64,000 bases of DNA from Burkholderiaceae bacterium (GCA_913776825.1 CAJYPV010000027.1:1-64000), one strand, 5' to 3'; shown: positions 51,910 to 63,582, numbered from the stretch's first letter. Numbers and translations are program-made. The notes: generated from the sequence alone by a model not told the origin.

Positions 51910-52576
51910 CGGTCCGGTGACCCTGTCGGTCCACAGCCTGCCGATGCCGCTGGAGCCCATCGCCAGCGATGCACCACGCCGCGCGCGCTGGCAGATGTGG
52001 CTGGTGCTGCTGGTCTGCGCCGCGCCGGTCATCGCCTCCTACTTCAGCTTCTATGTGCTGGACCTGCGAGGCAGCGCCTACAGCGATCTGATCTCGCCGA
52101 CCCGCGATGTGCCCGCCGATCTGCCGCTGCGCACGCTGGCGGGCGAGCCGGTTCGTGCCGAGTCGCTCAAGGGTCAATGGCTGCTGACCTATGTGCCGGA
52201 CGCCGGCGCCGGTTGCACCGAAGCCTGCGAGCGCATGCTGTTCATGCAGCGCCAGTTGCGCGAAATGCTGGGCAAGGATCGGGACCGGCTCGACAAGCTC
52301 GTCCTGCTGCCGGATGAGCTGGTGCTCACGCCCGCACAGCTCGACGCGCTCACCGGCCACGGCGTCCCGGTGACGCTGCTGCGCGCGCCCGCCGCCGCCA
52401 TCCAGGCCTGGCTGATGCCCGCGCCGGGCCATCGGTTGGGCCAGCACCTCTTCCTCATCGACCCCTTGGGCCGGTGGATGATGCGTTCCCCGTCGGAGCC
52501 CGATCCGGCGCGCTTCAAGAAGGATCTGGAGCGACTGATGCGCGCCAATGCCGGCTGGGACCGGCCCGGTCGCTGA
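51833..52576 (+). CDS. Oxidase-linked transmembrane protein with degenerate Sco-like fold
   Basis: A protein of up to 247 residues. A polar N terminus is followed by one membrane helix (WLVLLVCAAPVIASYFSFYV) and a periplasmic domain. That domain looks like a Sco/thioredoxin fold: LKGQWLLTYVPDAGAGCTEACERML parallels the Sco copper site but reads CTEAC instead of CPDVCP, and the later His region is replaced (HLFLIDPLGRWMMR). The start is uncertain: ATG 51833 overlaps surf1 by 77 bp, while in-frame ATGs at 51884 and 51899 overlap less. It is probably an oxidase assembly factor, inferred from position and fold. Confidence 0.75.
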   Translation: MSGSKSSPLSGETAVDAMPATPMPPDGPVTLSVHSLPMPLEPIASDAPRRARWQMWLVLLVCAAPVIASYFSFYVLDLRGSAYSDLISPTRDVPADLPLRTLAGEPVRAESLKGQWLLTYVPDAGAGCTEACERMLFMQRQLREMLGKDRDRLDKLVLLPDELVLTPAQLDALTGHGVPVTLLRAPAAAIQAWLMPAPGHRLGQHLFLIDPLGRWMMRSPSEPDPARFKKDLERLMRANAGWDRPGR

Positions 52577-52699
52577 CCGCATGGCGCGCGCGCACTGGCC
52601 GTCCGCGGCGCCGCTCGTGCGTGCTGCCGCGCGGCCTGTCCCGCTTCTCCTCGCGCTTCTCCTCATGCCTCACTGGATTCAGAAGGACCTTGCCCCGTG

Positions 52700-53887
52700 A
52701 TGACTGGCCCGGCCAACGGCTTCGACTTCGAACCGCTGCTGCAACTGCTGGCGGTGGCCGCCCTGATCGGCGGCGCCGCGCTGCTATGGTGGCATCTGCG
52801 CCAGCGCAGCGCCACGCCCTCGCAACGGCTGCGGGCGCTGACGGTGATGACGGTGTTCCTCACCTTCGACCTGATCCTGTTCGGCGCGTTCACGCGTCTG
52901 ACCGATTCCGGCCTGGGCTGCCCCGACTGGCCGGGCTGCTATGGCAGCGCCACGCCGCTGGGCGCGCGCGACGAGATCCATGCCGCGCAGACGGCCATGC
53001 CGACCGGCCCGGTCACGCACGGCAAGGCGTGGGTGGAGATGATCCATCGCTACCTGGCGGGTGGCGTCGGCTTCCTCATCCTGGTGCTGGCGATCCAGAG
53101 CTGGCGGTTGCGGTGGTCGGCCCGACGCGGCCAGGCAGGCGGCGGTCCGGTGCCGTCGCCGTGGTGGAGCACCTTGTCGCTGGTCTGGGTGCTGGTGCAG
53201 GGCGCTTTCGGCGCCTGGACGGTGACGATGAAGCTGTTCCCGGCGATCGTCACCAGCCACCTGCTGCTGGCGCTCGGCTTGCTGATGCTGCTGGCGTGGC
53301 AGGCGGAGGCCTATGCGCCCCGACGTCTGCTGGCGCCGCGTGGCGTGCGCTGGGCGATGGCGGGATTCACCGGGCTGGTGATCCTGCAGGTCGCGCTGGG
53401 CGGTTGGGTGAGCACCAATTACGCGGTGCTGGCCTGTCGCGACTTCCCGACCTGCCAGGGACAATGGTGGCCCGCCACCGATTTCCAGCACGGCTTCACG
53501 CTGTGGCGAGAACTCGGCCGTGGCGCCCATGGCGACTGGTTGCCGTTCGAGGCGCTCACCGCCATCCACCTGACGCATCGCATCGGCGCGCTGGTGGTGT
53601 TCGTCGCTTTGCTGGCGATGGCGGCGGTGCTCTGGCGGCTGACGTCGGCGGCGCCGGTGTCGTCGACATCCGACGGCCCGCGCGATGAGGCCGAAGGCCG
53701 TCGTTGGGCGCTGCGGCTGCTGGCCGTGGGGGCCTGGCAAGCGGCCTCGGGCCTGTCCAATGTGGTGCTGGGCTGGCCGCTGGTGGCGGCGGTGGCCCAT
53801 ACCGGTGGCGCGGCCGCGCTGCTGTTGATCTGTTCCCTTGTGCTGGCGCGTTTGCGCGCCGGCGCGCTGACCGTGAGTTCGAGATGA
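52700..53887 (+). CDS. ctaA: Haem A synthase (COX15/CtaA)
   Basis: A 395-residue enzyme with eight predicted membrane helices that oxidises haem O to haem A. The N-terminal signature FGAFTRLTDSGLGCPDWPGCYG is present, with His ligands in EMIHRYLAG, TSHLLLALG and IHLTHRIGALVV. A GTG precedes the ATG directly; the ATG at 52700 is used. Its stop overlaps the ctaB start (ATGA), so haem O and haem A synthases are coupled. Confidence 0.95.
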   Translation: MTGPANGFDFEPLLQLLAVAALIGGAALLWWHLRQRSATPSQRLRALTVMTVFLTFDLILFGAFTRLTDSGLGCPDWPGCYGSATPLGARDEIHAAQTAMPTGPVTHGKAWVEMIHRYLAGGVGFLILVLAIQSWRLRWSARRGQAGGGPVPSPWWSTLSLVWVLVQGAFGAWTVTMKLFPAIVTSHLLLALGLLMLLAWQAEAYAPRRLLAPRGVRWAMAGFTGLVILQVALGGWVSTNYAVLACRDFPTCQGQWWPATDFQHGFTLWRELGRGAHGDWLPFEALTAIHLTHRIGALVVFVALLAMAAVLWRLTSAAPVSSTSDGPRDEAEGRRWALRLLAVGAWQAASGLSNVVLGWPLVAAVAHTGGAAALLLICSLVLARLRAGALTVSSR

Positions 53888-54804
53888 CGTCCGCGACCCA
53901 TGCCGCCCTGCCTTCACGCTGGTGGCAGTTCTATCAACTGACCAAGCCGCGCGTGGTGCAGCTGATCGTGTTCTGCGCGGTCATCGGCATGGCGCTGGCC
54001 GTTCCGGGGCTGCCGCACGGACGTGAATGGCTCACGCTGGTGGCGGCCACGGCCGGCATCTGGCTGGTCGCCGGCGCGGCCGCGGCCTTCAACTGCCTCA
54101 TCGAACAACAGATCGATGCCAAGATGAAGCGCACCGCCTGGCGGCCGACGGCGCGCGGTGAACTCAGTCGGCAGGAGACGCTGATGTTCTCGGCGCTGCT
54201 GTGCACGCTGGGATCGGCCATTCTGTTCATCTGGGTGAACCCGCTGACCATGTGGCTGACCTTCGCCACCTTCGTCGGTTATGCGGTGATCTACACCGTG
54301 GTGCTCAAGCCGATGACGCCGCAGAACATCGTCATCGGCGGCGCCTCGGGCGCCATGCCGCCGGTGCTGGGCTGGGCCGCGATGCGCGGTGATCTCGGTC
54401 CGGAACCCTGGCTGATGTGCCTGATCATCTTCCTGTGGACGCCGCCGCATTTCTGGGCACTCGCGCTCTACCGCAGCGAGGACTACCGCAAGGCCGGCCT
54501 GCCGATGATGCCGGTGACCCATGGCAATGAGTTCACCCGGCTGCAGATCATGCTCTACACCTGGGTGTTGTTCGCGGCGACGCTGCTGCCCTTCCTGATC
54601 GGCATGAGCGGCTGGCTCTATCTGGCGGCCGCGGTGGTGCTGGGCCTCATGTTCTGCCACCACGCCTGGCGGCTGTGGCGGGCTTATTCGGAAGCCCTGG
54701 CGCGACGCACCTTCATGTTCTCGCTGATTCACCTGTCCCTGCTGTTCGCCGCCTTGCTGCTGGATCACTACCTCAGCCCCTGGCTGAACGGCTTGAACGC
54801 ATGA
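53884..54804 (+). CDS. ctaB: Protohaem IX farnesyltransferase (haem O synthase)
   Basis: A 306-residue integral membrane UbiA-family prenyltransferase that adds farnesyl to haem B. The metal/prenyl-diphosphate site is NCLIEQQIDAKMKRTAWRP, and YTVVLKPMTPQNIVIGG and WTPPHFWALALYRSEDY are conserved. It overlaps ctaA by four bases and is followed by the Sco gene 40 bp on. Confidence 0.97.
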   Translation: MTSATHAALPSRWWQFYQLTKPRVVQLIVFCAVIGMALAVPGLPHGREWLTLVAATAGIWLVAGAAAAFNCLIEQQIDAKMKRTAWRPTARGELSRQETLMFSALLCTLGSAILFIWVNPLTMWLTFATFVGYAVIYTVVLKPMTPQNIVIGGASGAMPPVLGWAAMRGDLGPEPWLMCLIIFLWTPPHFWALALYRSEDYRKAGLPMMPVTHGNEFTRLQIMLYTWVLFAATLLPFLIGMSGWLYLAAAVVLGLMFCHHAWRLWRAYSEALARRTFMFSLIHLSLLFAALLLDHYLSPWLNGLNA

Positions 54805-54844
54805 GCGCGCGCCTTCCCTGTCACCTTCTGTTCGGGTCCTCGAC

Positions 54845-55456
54845 ATGATTTCCAGACGACTGATCTGCCTCACCGCCCTGACCGGCGCCGCCTTGCTGAG
54901 CGGTTGCGACAAGCTGGGTTTCACGTCGGCCCCGAAAGCGAGTTTCCAGGGCGTGGACCTGACCGGCGCCGCCTATGCGCGCGGCTTCAGCCTGCCGGAC
55001 CAGAACGGCCAGCTCCGCACGCTCGAGGACTTCAAGGGCAAGGTGGTGGTGGTCTTCTTCGGCTTCACCCAATGCCCGGATGTGTGCCCGACCACGCTCC
55101 ATGAGCTGGCGCAGGTCAAGCAGGCGCTGGGCGCCGACGGCGATCGGGTGCAGGGCGTGTTCATCTCGGTCGATCCGGAACGCGACACACCGGAGCTGCT
55201 GAAGGCCTATCTGGCCGGTTTCGACCCGAGCTTCGTGGCCCTGCGCGGCTCGCCCGAGCAGCTCAAGGACGTGGCCAAGGAATTCAAGGTGTACTACGCG
55301 AAGGTGCCGGGCAAGACGCCGGACAGCTACACCATGGACCACACCGCCGCGAGTTTCCTGTTCGATCCGCAAGGCCGCATCCGCGTGTTCTCGCGTTACG
55401 GCGCCGGCACCCAGGCGCTGCTGGGCGACATCAAGACCTTGCTGGCGTCGCAGTAA
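54845..55456 (+). CDS. Sco1/SenC family copper chaperone
   Basis: A 203-residue periplasmic lipoprotein (lipobox LLSGC) with a thioredoxin fold that delivers copper to the CuA site of subunit II. The copper ligands are Cys77 and Cys81 in QCPDVCPTTL and His166 in YTMDHTA. It closes the oxidase region; the convergent rpoH gene follows. Confidence 0.96.
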   Translation: MISRRLICLTALTGAALLSGCDKLGFTSAPKASFQGVDLTGAAYARGFSLPDQNGQLRTLEDFKGKVVVVFFGFTQCPDVCPTTLHELAQVKQALGADGDRVQGVFISVDPERDTPELLKAYLAGFDPSFVALRGSPEQLKDVAKEFKVYYAKVPGKTPDSYTMDHTAASFLFDPQGRIRVFSRYGAGTQALLGDIKTLLASQ

Positions 55457-55588
55457 GCGGCGGGGCGGCGAGTGCGGCCCGTTGCCGCGCCGCCGTCGAG
55501 CGGGCGGCCTGACGTTCGCGCCCTCTGCCGACGATGTCGCTGCGCCGGAAGAGTGTCCCGATGCCATTCCGCGCGACGCGGAAAAACA

Positions 55589-55611
55589 AAGGCCCCGCCG
55601 AGCGGGGCCTT
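55589..55611 (-). terminator. Rho-independent terminator of rpoH
   Basis: AAGGCCCCGC (55589-55598) pairs with GCGGGGCCTT (55602-55611). Read on the minus strand the hairpin is followed by a T-rich tract (TTTGTTTTT), fitting an rpoH terminator; on the plus strand the tract is weaker. Confidence 0.85.
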
Positions 55612-55643
55612 GTCATTGCGGACCGGCTTGATCGACGACCGGA

Positions 55644-56606
55644 TCAGGCCGCGACGGCGACGTCCTTGGCCGTCTTCTTCGCGGCCGGCTTGGCGGTCGA
55701 TTCACCGGCCATCGCCTTGCGCATCTTCTTCATCGCCGCGACTTCGATCTGGCGAATCCGCTCGGCCGACACGCCGTATTCCGACGCCAGCTCATGCAGC
55801 GTCATGCCGCCGGAGCTGTCGTCGTTCACCTTCAGCCAGCGCTCTTCCACGATGCGGCGGCTGCGCGGGTCCAGCACGTCCAGCGCCTGGTTCAGGCCGT
55901 CGGTGGCCAGATGGTCGCGGGAGCGCGCGTCCAGCACGCGGGTCGGCTCCTGCGAGTCGTCCGCCAGATAGGCGATCGGGGCGAAGCTTTCGCCGTCGTC
56001 ATCGCCTTGCGGTTCCAGCGCGATGTCGCCGCCGGACAGACGGGTTTCCATCTCCAGCACTTCTTCGCGCTTGACGTTGAGCTGCTGGGCGACGAGGTCG
56101 ATCTCGCTCTCGGTCAGCGACGCGCGTTGCTGATGGTCCGAACCTTCCTTCAGGCTGTGCTTCATCGAGCGCAGATTGAAGAACAGCTTGCGCTGGGCCT
56201 TGGTCGTCGCGACCTTGACCATGCGCCAGTTCTTCAGGATGTATTCATGGATCTCGGCCTTGATCCAGTGCATGGCGTAGCTGACCAGGCGAACGCCCTG
56301 GTCCGGATCGAAGCGCTTGACCGCCTTCATCAGGCCGACATTGCCTTCCTGGATCAGATCGCCTTGCGGCAGACCGTAGCCGAGGTATTGCCGGGAGATC
56401 GAGACCACCAGTCGCAGGTGCGACAACACCAGCCGACCGGCGGCTTCGACATCGCCTTGGGCGCGTAGCCGCTTGGCGTAATCCTGTTCCTCTTCGAGCG
56501 TCAGCATCGGCAGGCGATGGACGGCCGAGATGTAGGCATCCAGGTTCCCCAGCGATGGCACCAGGGACCAGGGATTGCTGATCTTCAAGGCATGGCTGTT
56601 GGACAT
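55644..56606 (-). CDS. rpoH: RNA polymerase heat-shock sigma factor (sigma-32)
   Basis: A 320-residue sigma-70 family factor directing transcription of chaperone and protease genes. Region 2 contains YGLPQGDLIQEGNVGLMKAV and SYAMHWIKAEIHEYIL. The RpoH box QRKLFFNLR is present and separates it from other sigma factors. Region 4 ends with the helix-turn-helix LHELASEYGVSAERIRQIE, and the tail is Lys/Ala-rich. The start at 56604-56606 has GGAG upstream. A perfect CIRCE operator lies 45 bp before it, suggesting HrcA control of the gene. Confidence 0.97.
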   Translation of the reverse strand: MSNSHALKISNPWSLVPSLGNLDAYISAVHRLPMLTLEEEQDYAKRLRAQGDVEAAGRLVLSHLRLVVSISRQYLGYGLPQGDLIQEGNVGLMKAVKRFDPDQGVRLVSYAMHWIKAEIHEYILKNWRMVKVATTKAQRKLFFNLRSMKHSLKEGSDHQQRASLTESEIDLVAQQLNVKREEVLEMETRLSGGDIALEPQGDDDGESFAPIAYLADDSQEPTRVLDARSRDHLATDGLNQALDVLDPRSRRIVEERWLKVNDDSSGGMTLHELASEYGVSAERIRQIEVAAMKKMRKAMAGESTAKPAAKKTAKDVAVAA

Positions 56607-56650
56607 GGTTTCAGTTCTCCTGGCCAAAGAATTTGGCGTTGGAGAGAATA

Positions 56651-56677
56651 TTAGCACTCATGGCCAAGGAGTGCTAA
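56651..56677. promoter_or_regulatory. CIRCE operator (HrcA binding site) before rpoH
   Basis: TTAGCACTC (56651-56659), nine bases, GAGTGCTAA (56669-56677): an exact match to the CIRCE consensus, the operator of the heat-shock repressor HrcA. It lies 45 bp upstream of the rpoH start codon on the minus strand. The other neighbour, a histidine kinase gene, ends at 56735 toward it and is not a target. Confidence 0.95.
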
Positions 56678-56734
56678 AGACGTGCAAGGTCCTTGTCCAA
56701 GTGTAGGGATGCTATGCGAGATGTGGGCGCGCGC

Positions 56735-59635
<2,901 letters not shown>

Positions 59636-59969
59636 CCGTCCAGCCTACCTGCGGTGTGCGATGTACGGAACGAAAAATTGACGGGTCCTGGCGGGGCTTT
59701 CCCTAAATGGACGGCCCGAGGCGAATCGATGAAGGCGGGGCGGAGCGGGGATAGATCAGACCGAGATCAGAACGAGATCTGATCGGGGCCAGATCGATCG
59801 GATGACATCGGATCGCATCGCATTGCCCAGATCCGCGTCGCGGGTGCAGGACGATCGGCAGGCCCCAATGAAACGGGCCGGCGCCGAGGACGGTCACGAA
59901 GACTGTCGTCGGGCCGGCCCGCGGAGCCGTTTGGCCGGTCACGTGGTGTGGCCGGCCGGGCGCTGAAGC
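59636..59969. other. Intergenic region with a GATC cluster
   Basis: No supported gene. Eight GATC sites occur between 59754 and 59833; those at 59754, 59765, 59776 and 59792 approach an 11-bp rhythm. Further on are GC-rich palindromic segments (for example CGGGCCGGCCCG) that might form part of the ychF transcript end, but no T-run was seen. Confidence 0.5.
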
Positions 59970-61064
59970 TCAGGAGGGGCTGAACAGGAAGTTCAGCACG
60001 TCGCCGTCCTTCACCACATAGTCCTTGCCTTCCGCGCGCATCTTGCCGGCGTCCTTCGCACCCTGTTCACCCTTGTACTGGATGAAATCGTCGAAGGCGA
60101 TGGTCTGGGCGCGGATGAAGCCGCGCTCGAAGTCGGTGTGGATCACGCCGGCCGCCTGCGGGGCGGTGTCCCCGATGTGGATGGTCCAGGCGCGCACTTC
60201 CTTCACGCCGGCGGTGAAGTACGTCTGCAGGCCCAGCAGCTTGAAGCCGGCGCGGATCAGGCGGTTCAGGCCCGGCTCGTCCTGGCCCATTTCGGCCAGG
60301 AACATGGCGCGGTCTTCATCGCTCATTTCCGACAGCTCGGCTTCGGTCTTGGCGCAGATGGCCACCACCGGACCGTTCTGGGCGGCGGCGTATTCCTTCA
60401 GGCGGTCCAGGAACGGGTTGTTCTCGAAACCGTCTTCCGCCACGTTGCCGACGAACATCGCCGGCTTGGCGGTGATCAGGCACAGCGGCTTGAGGATGGC
60501 CAGCTCTTCCTTGCTGAAGTCGATGGTGCGGACCGGCTTGGCCTGGTCCAGCGCTGCCTGGCACTTTTCCAGCACTTTCACCAGCGCAATCGCGTCCTTG
60601 TCACCGGCACGAGCGACCTTGTTGTAGCGGTGCAGGCTCTTTTCCACCGTGCCCAGGTCGGCCAGGCAGAGCTCGGTCTGGATGACTTCGATGTCGGCGA
60701 TCGGGTCGACGCGGCCGTTCACATGGATCACATTCGGATCCTCGAAGCAGCGCACCACGTTGACGATCGCATCGGTCTCGCGGATGTGCGAGAGGAACTG
60801 GTTGCCCAGGCCTTCGCCCTTGGACGCGCCCGCCACCAGGCCGGCGATGTCCACGAATTCGACGATGGCGGGCACGATGCGCTCAGGCTTGACCACCTCC
60901 GCCAGCTTGCCCAGACGCGGATCCGGCAGCTCGACGATGCCGACGTTGGGCTCGATGGTGCAGAACGGATAGTTCTCGGCGGCGATGCCGGCCTTGGTCA
61001 GGGCGTTGAAGAGGGTGGACTTGCCCACATTGGGCAGACCCACGATGCCGCATTTGAGGCTCAT
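59970..61064 (-). CDS. ychF: Redox-regulated ribosome-binding ATPase YchF
   Basis: A 364-residue OBG-family P-loop protein that hydrolyses ATP and binds the ribosome; it also affects stress responses. The G1 motif GLPNVGKSTLFNALT, the G3 region DIAGLVAGASKGEGLGNQFL and the C-terminal TGS domain (FERGFIRAQTIAFDDFIQY) are complete. The start at 61062-61064 gives the family-typical MSLKCGIVG N terminus. It is divergent from the UbiH-family gene with 119 bp between starts. Confidence 0.97.
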   Translation of the reverse strand: MSLKCGIVGLPNVGKSTLFNALTKAGIAAENYPFCTIEPNVGIVELPDPRLGKLAEVVKPERIVPAIVEFVDIAGLVAGASKGEGLGNQFLSHIRETDAIVNVVRCFEDPNVIHVNGRVDPIADIEVIQTELCLADLGTVEKSLHRYNKVARAGDKDAIALVKVLEKCQAALDQAKPVRTIDFSKEELAILKPLCLITAKPAMFVGNVAEDGFENNPFLDRLKEYAAAQNGPVVAICAKTEAELSEMSDEDRAMFLAEMGQDEPGLNRLIRAGFKLLGLQTYFTAGVKEVRAWTIHIGDTAPQAAGVIHTDFERGFIRAQTIAFDDFIQYKGEQGAKDAGKMRAEGKDYVVKDGDVLNFLFSPS

Positions 61065-61169
61065 GGTTGGACTTTCGGGTGATCCGGGGGATGTGGGCCA
61101 GCGGCGACGCCTGCGGGCGAAAGAAGCCGGCATTTTATGCGGCGCCGGGAAGCGCGCGACCGGGCTGCC

Positions 61170-61175
61170 TACAAT
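61170..61175 (+). promoter_or_regulatory. -10-like TACAAT before the UbiH-family gene
   Basis: TACAAT ends eight bases before the ATG at 61184, so a transcript from it would be nearly leaderless. No clear -35 is visible. Confidence 0.4.
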
Positions 61176-61183
61176 CCCGCTCC

Positions 61184-62296
61184 ATGGAAAAGTTTGACGT
61201 GCTGGTCCGCGGCAGCGGCTGCGTCGGTCGCAGTCTGGCGCTCGCGCTGGGCGCCCGTGGCTATCGGGTGGCCTTGCTCGCCCGCCCTGGCGTGACGCCG
61301 GCGCCGTCCGGCGATGTGCGGGCCTATGCGCTCAATGCGCAGGCGGTGCGGCTGCTCACCCGGCTGCGCGTCTGGGAGACCCTGCCGGAAGATGCCCGCA
61401 CCCCCGTCCATGACATGCGGGTGATGGGCGATCGCGCCGGCGCCGCGCTGCATTTCAGCGCCTGGGAACAGGGCGCTGGCGAGCTCGCCCACATCGTCGA
61501 CGCCGCCGCGCTGGAAGATCAGCTCGATGCCGCCCTTCGCTTTGCCCCGCATGTGCATCGAGTCAGCGCGCCGGTGCCGGCCACGCTGCAGGCGCTGTGC
61601 GAAGGCCGCGATTCGGCCACCGCTGCCGAGCTGGGCGTCCAGTACGAACGCCATGATTACGGCCACCTCGGCGTCGCCACGCGCTTGATCGCCAGCCAGC
61701 CGCATCAGGGACAGGCGCTGCAATGGTTCCGCTCGCCGGATGTGCTGGCGCTGCTGCCCTTCGATCGTCCCGAACCCGGTCACAGCTACGGGCTGGTCTG
61801 GTCGCTGCCGCAGGACCGCGCCCGCGAGATGCTGGCCGCCGGCCCGGCGGAATTCGAATCCGCCTTGATGGCCGCCACCGGCGGTGCCGCCGGCAGCCTC
61901 AAGCTCGCGGGTGAGCGCCAGTCCTGGCCGCTGCAACTGGTCCGCGCGGATCGGCTCTGCGGTCCCGGCTGGGTGCTGCTGGGCGATTCCGCGCACCGCG
62001 TCCATCCGCTCGCCGGCCAGGGCCTGAATCTGGGTCTGGCCGATGTGGACAGCCTGCTCGACGTGCTGGCCGCGCGCGAATCCTGGCGCGGCCTGGATGA
62101 CGAAAAACTCCTGCGCCGTTATGAGCGCGCCCGTCTCGCACCGACCTGGGCGATGGGCGAGCTGACCGACGGGCTGCTGCGCGGTTTCGCCAGCCAGGCG
62201 CCGGTGATCGCGCGACTGCGCAACGAGGGACTGCGCCTGGTCAATCAGGCCGGTCCCATCAAGAAATGGCTGACCGCTCGCGCGCTCGGCCACTGA
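61184..62296 (+). CDS. UbiH/UbiF-family FAD-binding protein
   Basis: A 370-residue flavoprotein related to ubiquinone-synthesis hydroxylases. The N-terminal dinucleotide fold has GSGCVG (10-15), and the C-terminal FAD motif LLGDSAHRVHPLAGQGLNLGLADV is intact. The middle DG motif, usually an ADGxxSxxR-like sequence, is not recognisable: LCEGRDSATAAELGVQYERHDY stands there with a partial match only at ERHDYGHLG. It is somewhat shorter than typical members (near 400). A role in quinone ring hydroxylation is likely from the family, but the altered DG motif lowers certainty. It is followed 16 bp later by dsbC. Confidence 0.8.
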   Translation: MEKFDVLVRGSGCVGRSLALALGARGYRVALLARPGVTPAPSGDVRAYALNAQAVRLLTRLRVWETLPEDARTPVHDMRVMGDRAGAALHFSAWEQGAGELAHIVDAAALEDQLDAALRFAPHVHRVSAPVPATLQALCEGRDSATAAELGVQYERHDYGHLGVATRLIASQPHQGQALQWFRSPDVLALLPFDRPEPGHSYGLVWSLPQDRAREMLAAGPAEFESALMAATGGAAGSLKLAGERQSWPLQLVRADRLCGPGWVLLGDSAHRVHPLAGQGLNLGLADVDSLLDVLAARESWRGLDDEKLLRRYERARLAPTWAMGELTDGLLRGFASQAPVIARLRNEGLRLVNQAGPIKKWLTARALGH

Positions 62297-62312
62297 CCCC
62301 ATGCCCCATCCC

Positions 62313-63062
62313 ATGAAGACCTCTTTCGCTTTGCTGGCCGCCGCGCTGGCCTTCTCCGGCTGCACCGCGCAAGCCAACGAGGACACCATCCGCAAGAACC
62401 TGGGCACCCAGCTGCCCAAGGAAATCAAGATCGACGAGGTCCGCCCCAGCGCCGTTGCCGGCTTGTGGGAAGTGCGCATCGGTTCCGAGATCCGCTACAC
62501 CGACGCGACCGGCCAATACCTGATCGAAGGCGAGATCCTCGATCTGAAGAACCGCCGCAACCTCACGCAGGAGCGCGTCAACAAGATCACCGCGGTCGAT
62601 TTCTCGACCCTGCCGCTGAAGGACGCGATCGTCTGGAAGAAGGGCGACGGCAAGCGCCGCATCGCCGTGTTCGCCGACCCGAATTGCGGTTACTGCAAGC
62701 GCTTCGAGCGCTCGCTGCAGGACGTCAACAACGTCACCGTCTACACCTTCGTGATCCCGATCCTGGGCGGTGACTCGCCGGACAAGTCCCGCGCCGCCTG
62801 GTGCGCCAAGGACAGCACCGTCGCCTGGCGCGACTGGATGATCAGCGGCACCACGCTGCCGCGCGCGGATGCCAAGTGCGACGCCACCGCGATTGACCGC
62901 AACCTCGAACTCAGCCGCCGCCTGCGGGTGAACGGCACGCCGGCCATCGTCTTCGAAGACGGCACCCGCGCGCCGGGCGCGCTGTCGGCCGAGCAGCTCG
63001 AACAGCGTCTGCAATCGGTGTCCGCCGCGGGCGCTGCGCCCGCCGCTGCCGGCAAATCGTGA
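62313..63062 (+). CDS. dsbC: Thiol:disulfide interchange protein DsbC
   Basis: A 249-residue periplasmic disulfide isomerase. A signal peptide (ends AQA) is followed by the N-terminal dimerisation domain and a thioredoxin domain with active site CGYC (Cys125, Cys128), a second Cys pair (AAWCAKD and DAKCDAT) and the cis-Pro segment NGTPAIVFEDG. ATG at 62301 is an alternative start four codons upstream; 62313 gives a standard signal peptide (MKTSFALLAAALAF). Its stop overlaps the next GTG start. Confidence 0.94.
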   Translation: MKTSFALLAAALAFSGCTAQANEDTIRKNLGTQLPKEIKIDEVRPSAVAGLWEVRIGSEIRYTDATGQYLIEGEILDLKNRRNLTQERVNKITAVDFSTLPLKDAIVWKKGDGKRRIAVFADPNCGYCKRFERSLQDVNNVTVYTFVIPILGGDSPDKSRAAWCAKDSTVAWRDWMISGTTLPRADAKCDATAIDRNLELSRRLRVNGTPAIVFEDGTRAPGALSAEQLEQRLQSVSAAGAAPAAAGKS

Positions 63063-63511
63063 ACGACACCGTGAGCCCACGCGGCCAGGCGCCGCTCAAC
63101 CCGGTCGCGCTCCGGCTGGGTTATGCCGGACTGATCCCGTTCATCCTCGGCGCCCTCCTGGTGTGGCTGGTGCGCGCCGATGCGCATCCCTATGTCACCG
63201 ACGGCCTGTCGCGTTATGCGGCGGTGGTGATCTCCTTCCTGGGCGCGATTCATTGGGGATTGGGCTTCCGCCAGACCATCCCGTCGCCCGCGCCCTTCGT
63301 CTGGGGCGTGGTGCCGGCGCTGGTGGCCTGGGTCGCCTGCATCATGCCGCCCTATGCGGGGCTGGTGGTGCATGGCGTGCTGCTGATCGTCTGCTATCTG
63401 GTGGATCGCCGCACCTATCCCGGACTGGGCGCCGGGCCGTGGCTGACGCTGCGATTCCGCCTGAGCGTCGTCGCCTCGTTGAGCTGCTTCATCGCCGCGC
63501 AAGGCACCTGA
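63059..63511 (+). CDS. DUF3429 membrane protein
   Basis: A 150-residue inner-membrane protein with four predicted helices. RLGYAGLIPFILGALLVW, the conserved VVISFLGAIHWGLGF and VVHGVLLIVCYLVD fit the DUF3429 family, of unknown function. The start is a GTG that overlaps the dsbC stop (GTGA), indicating translational coupling. Confidence 0.88.
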   Translation: MNDTVSPRGQAPLNPVALRLGYAGLIPFILGALLVWLVRADAHPYVTDGLSRYAAVVISFLGAIHWGLGFRQTIPSPAPFVWGVVPALVAWVACIMPPYAGLVVHGVLLIVCYLVDRRTYPGLGAGPWLTLRFRLSVVASLSCFIAAQGT

Positions 63512-63582
63512 GCGAGACGAGGAACGCCCCGTTCCGCGAAGGAAACCGGGTTCGACTGGCCAAGGCTTGTTAGTCTTCCCTC

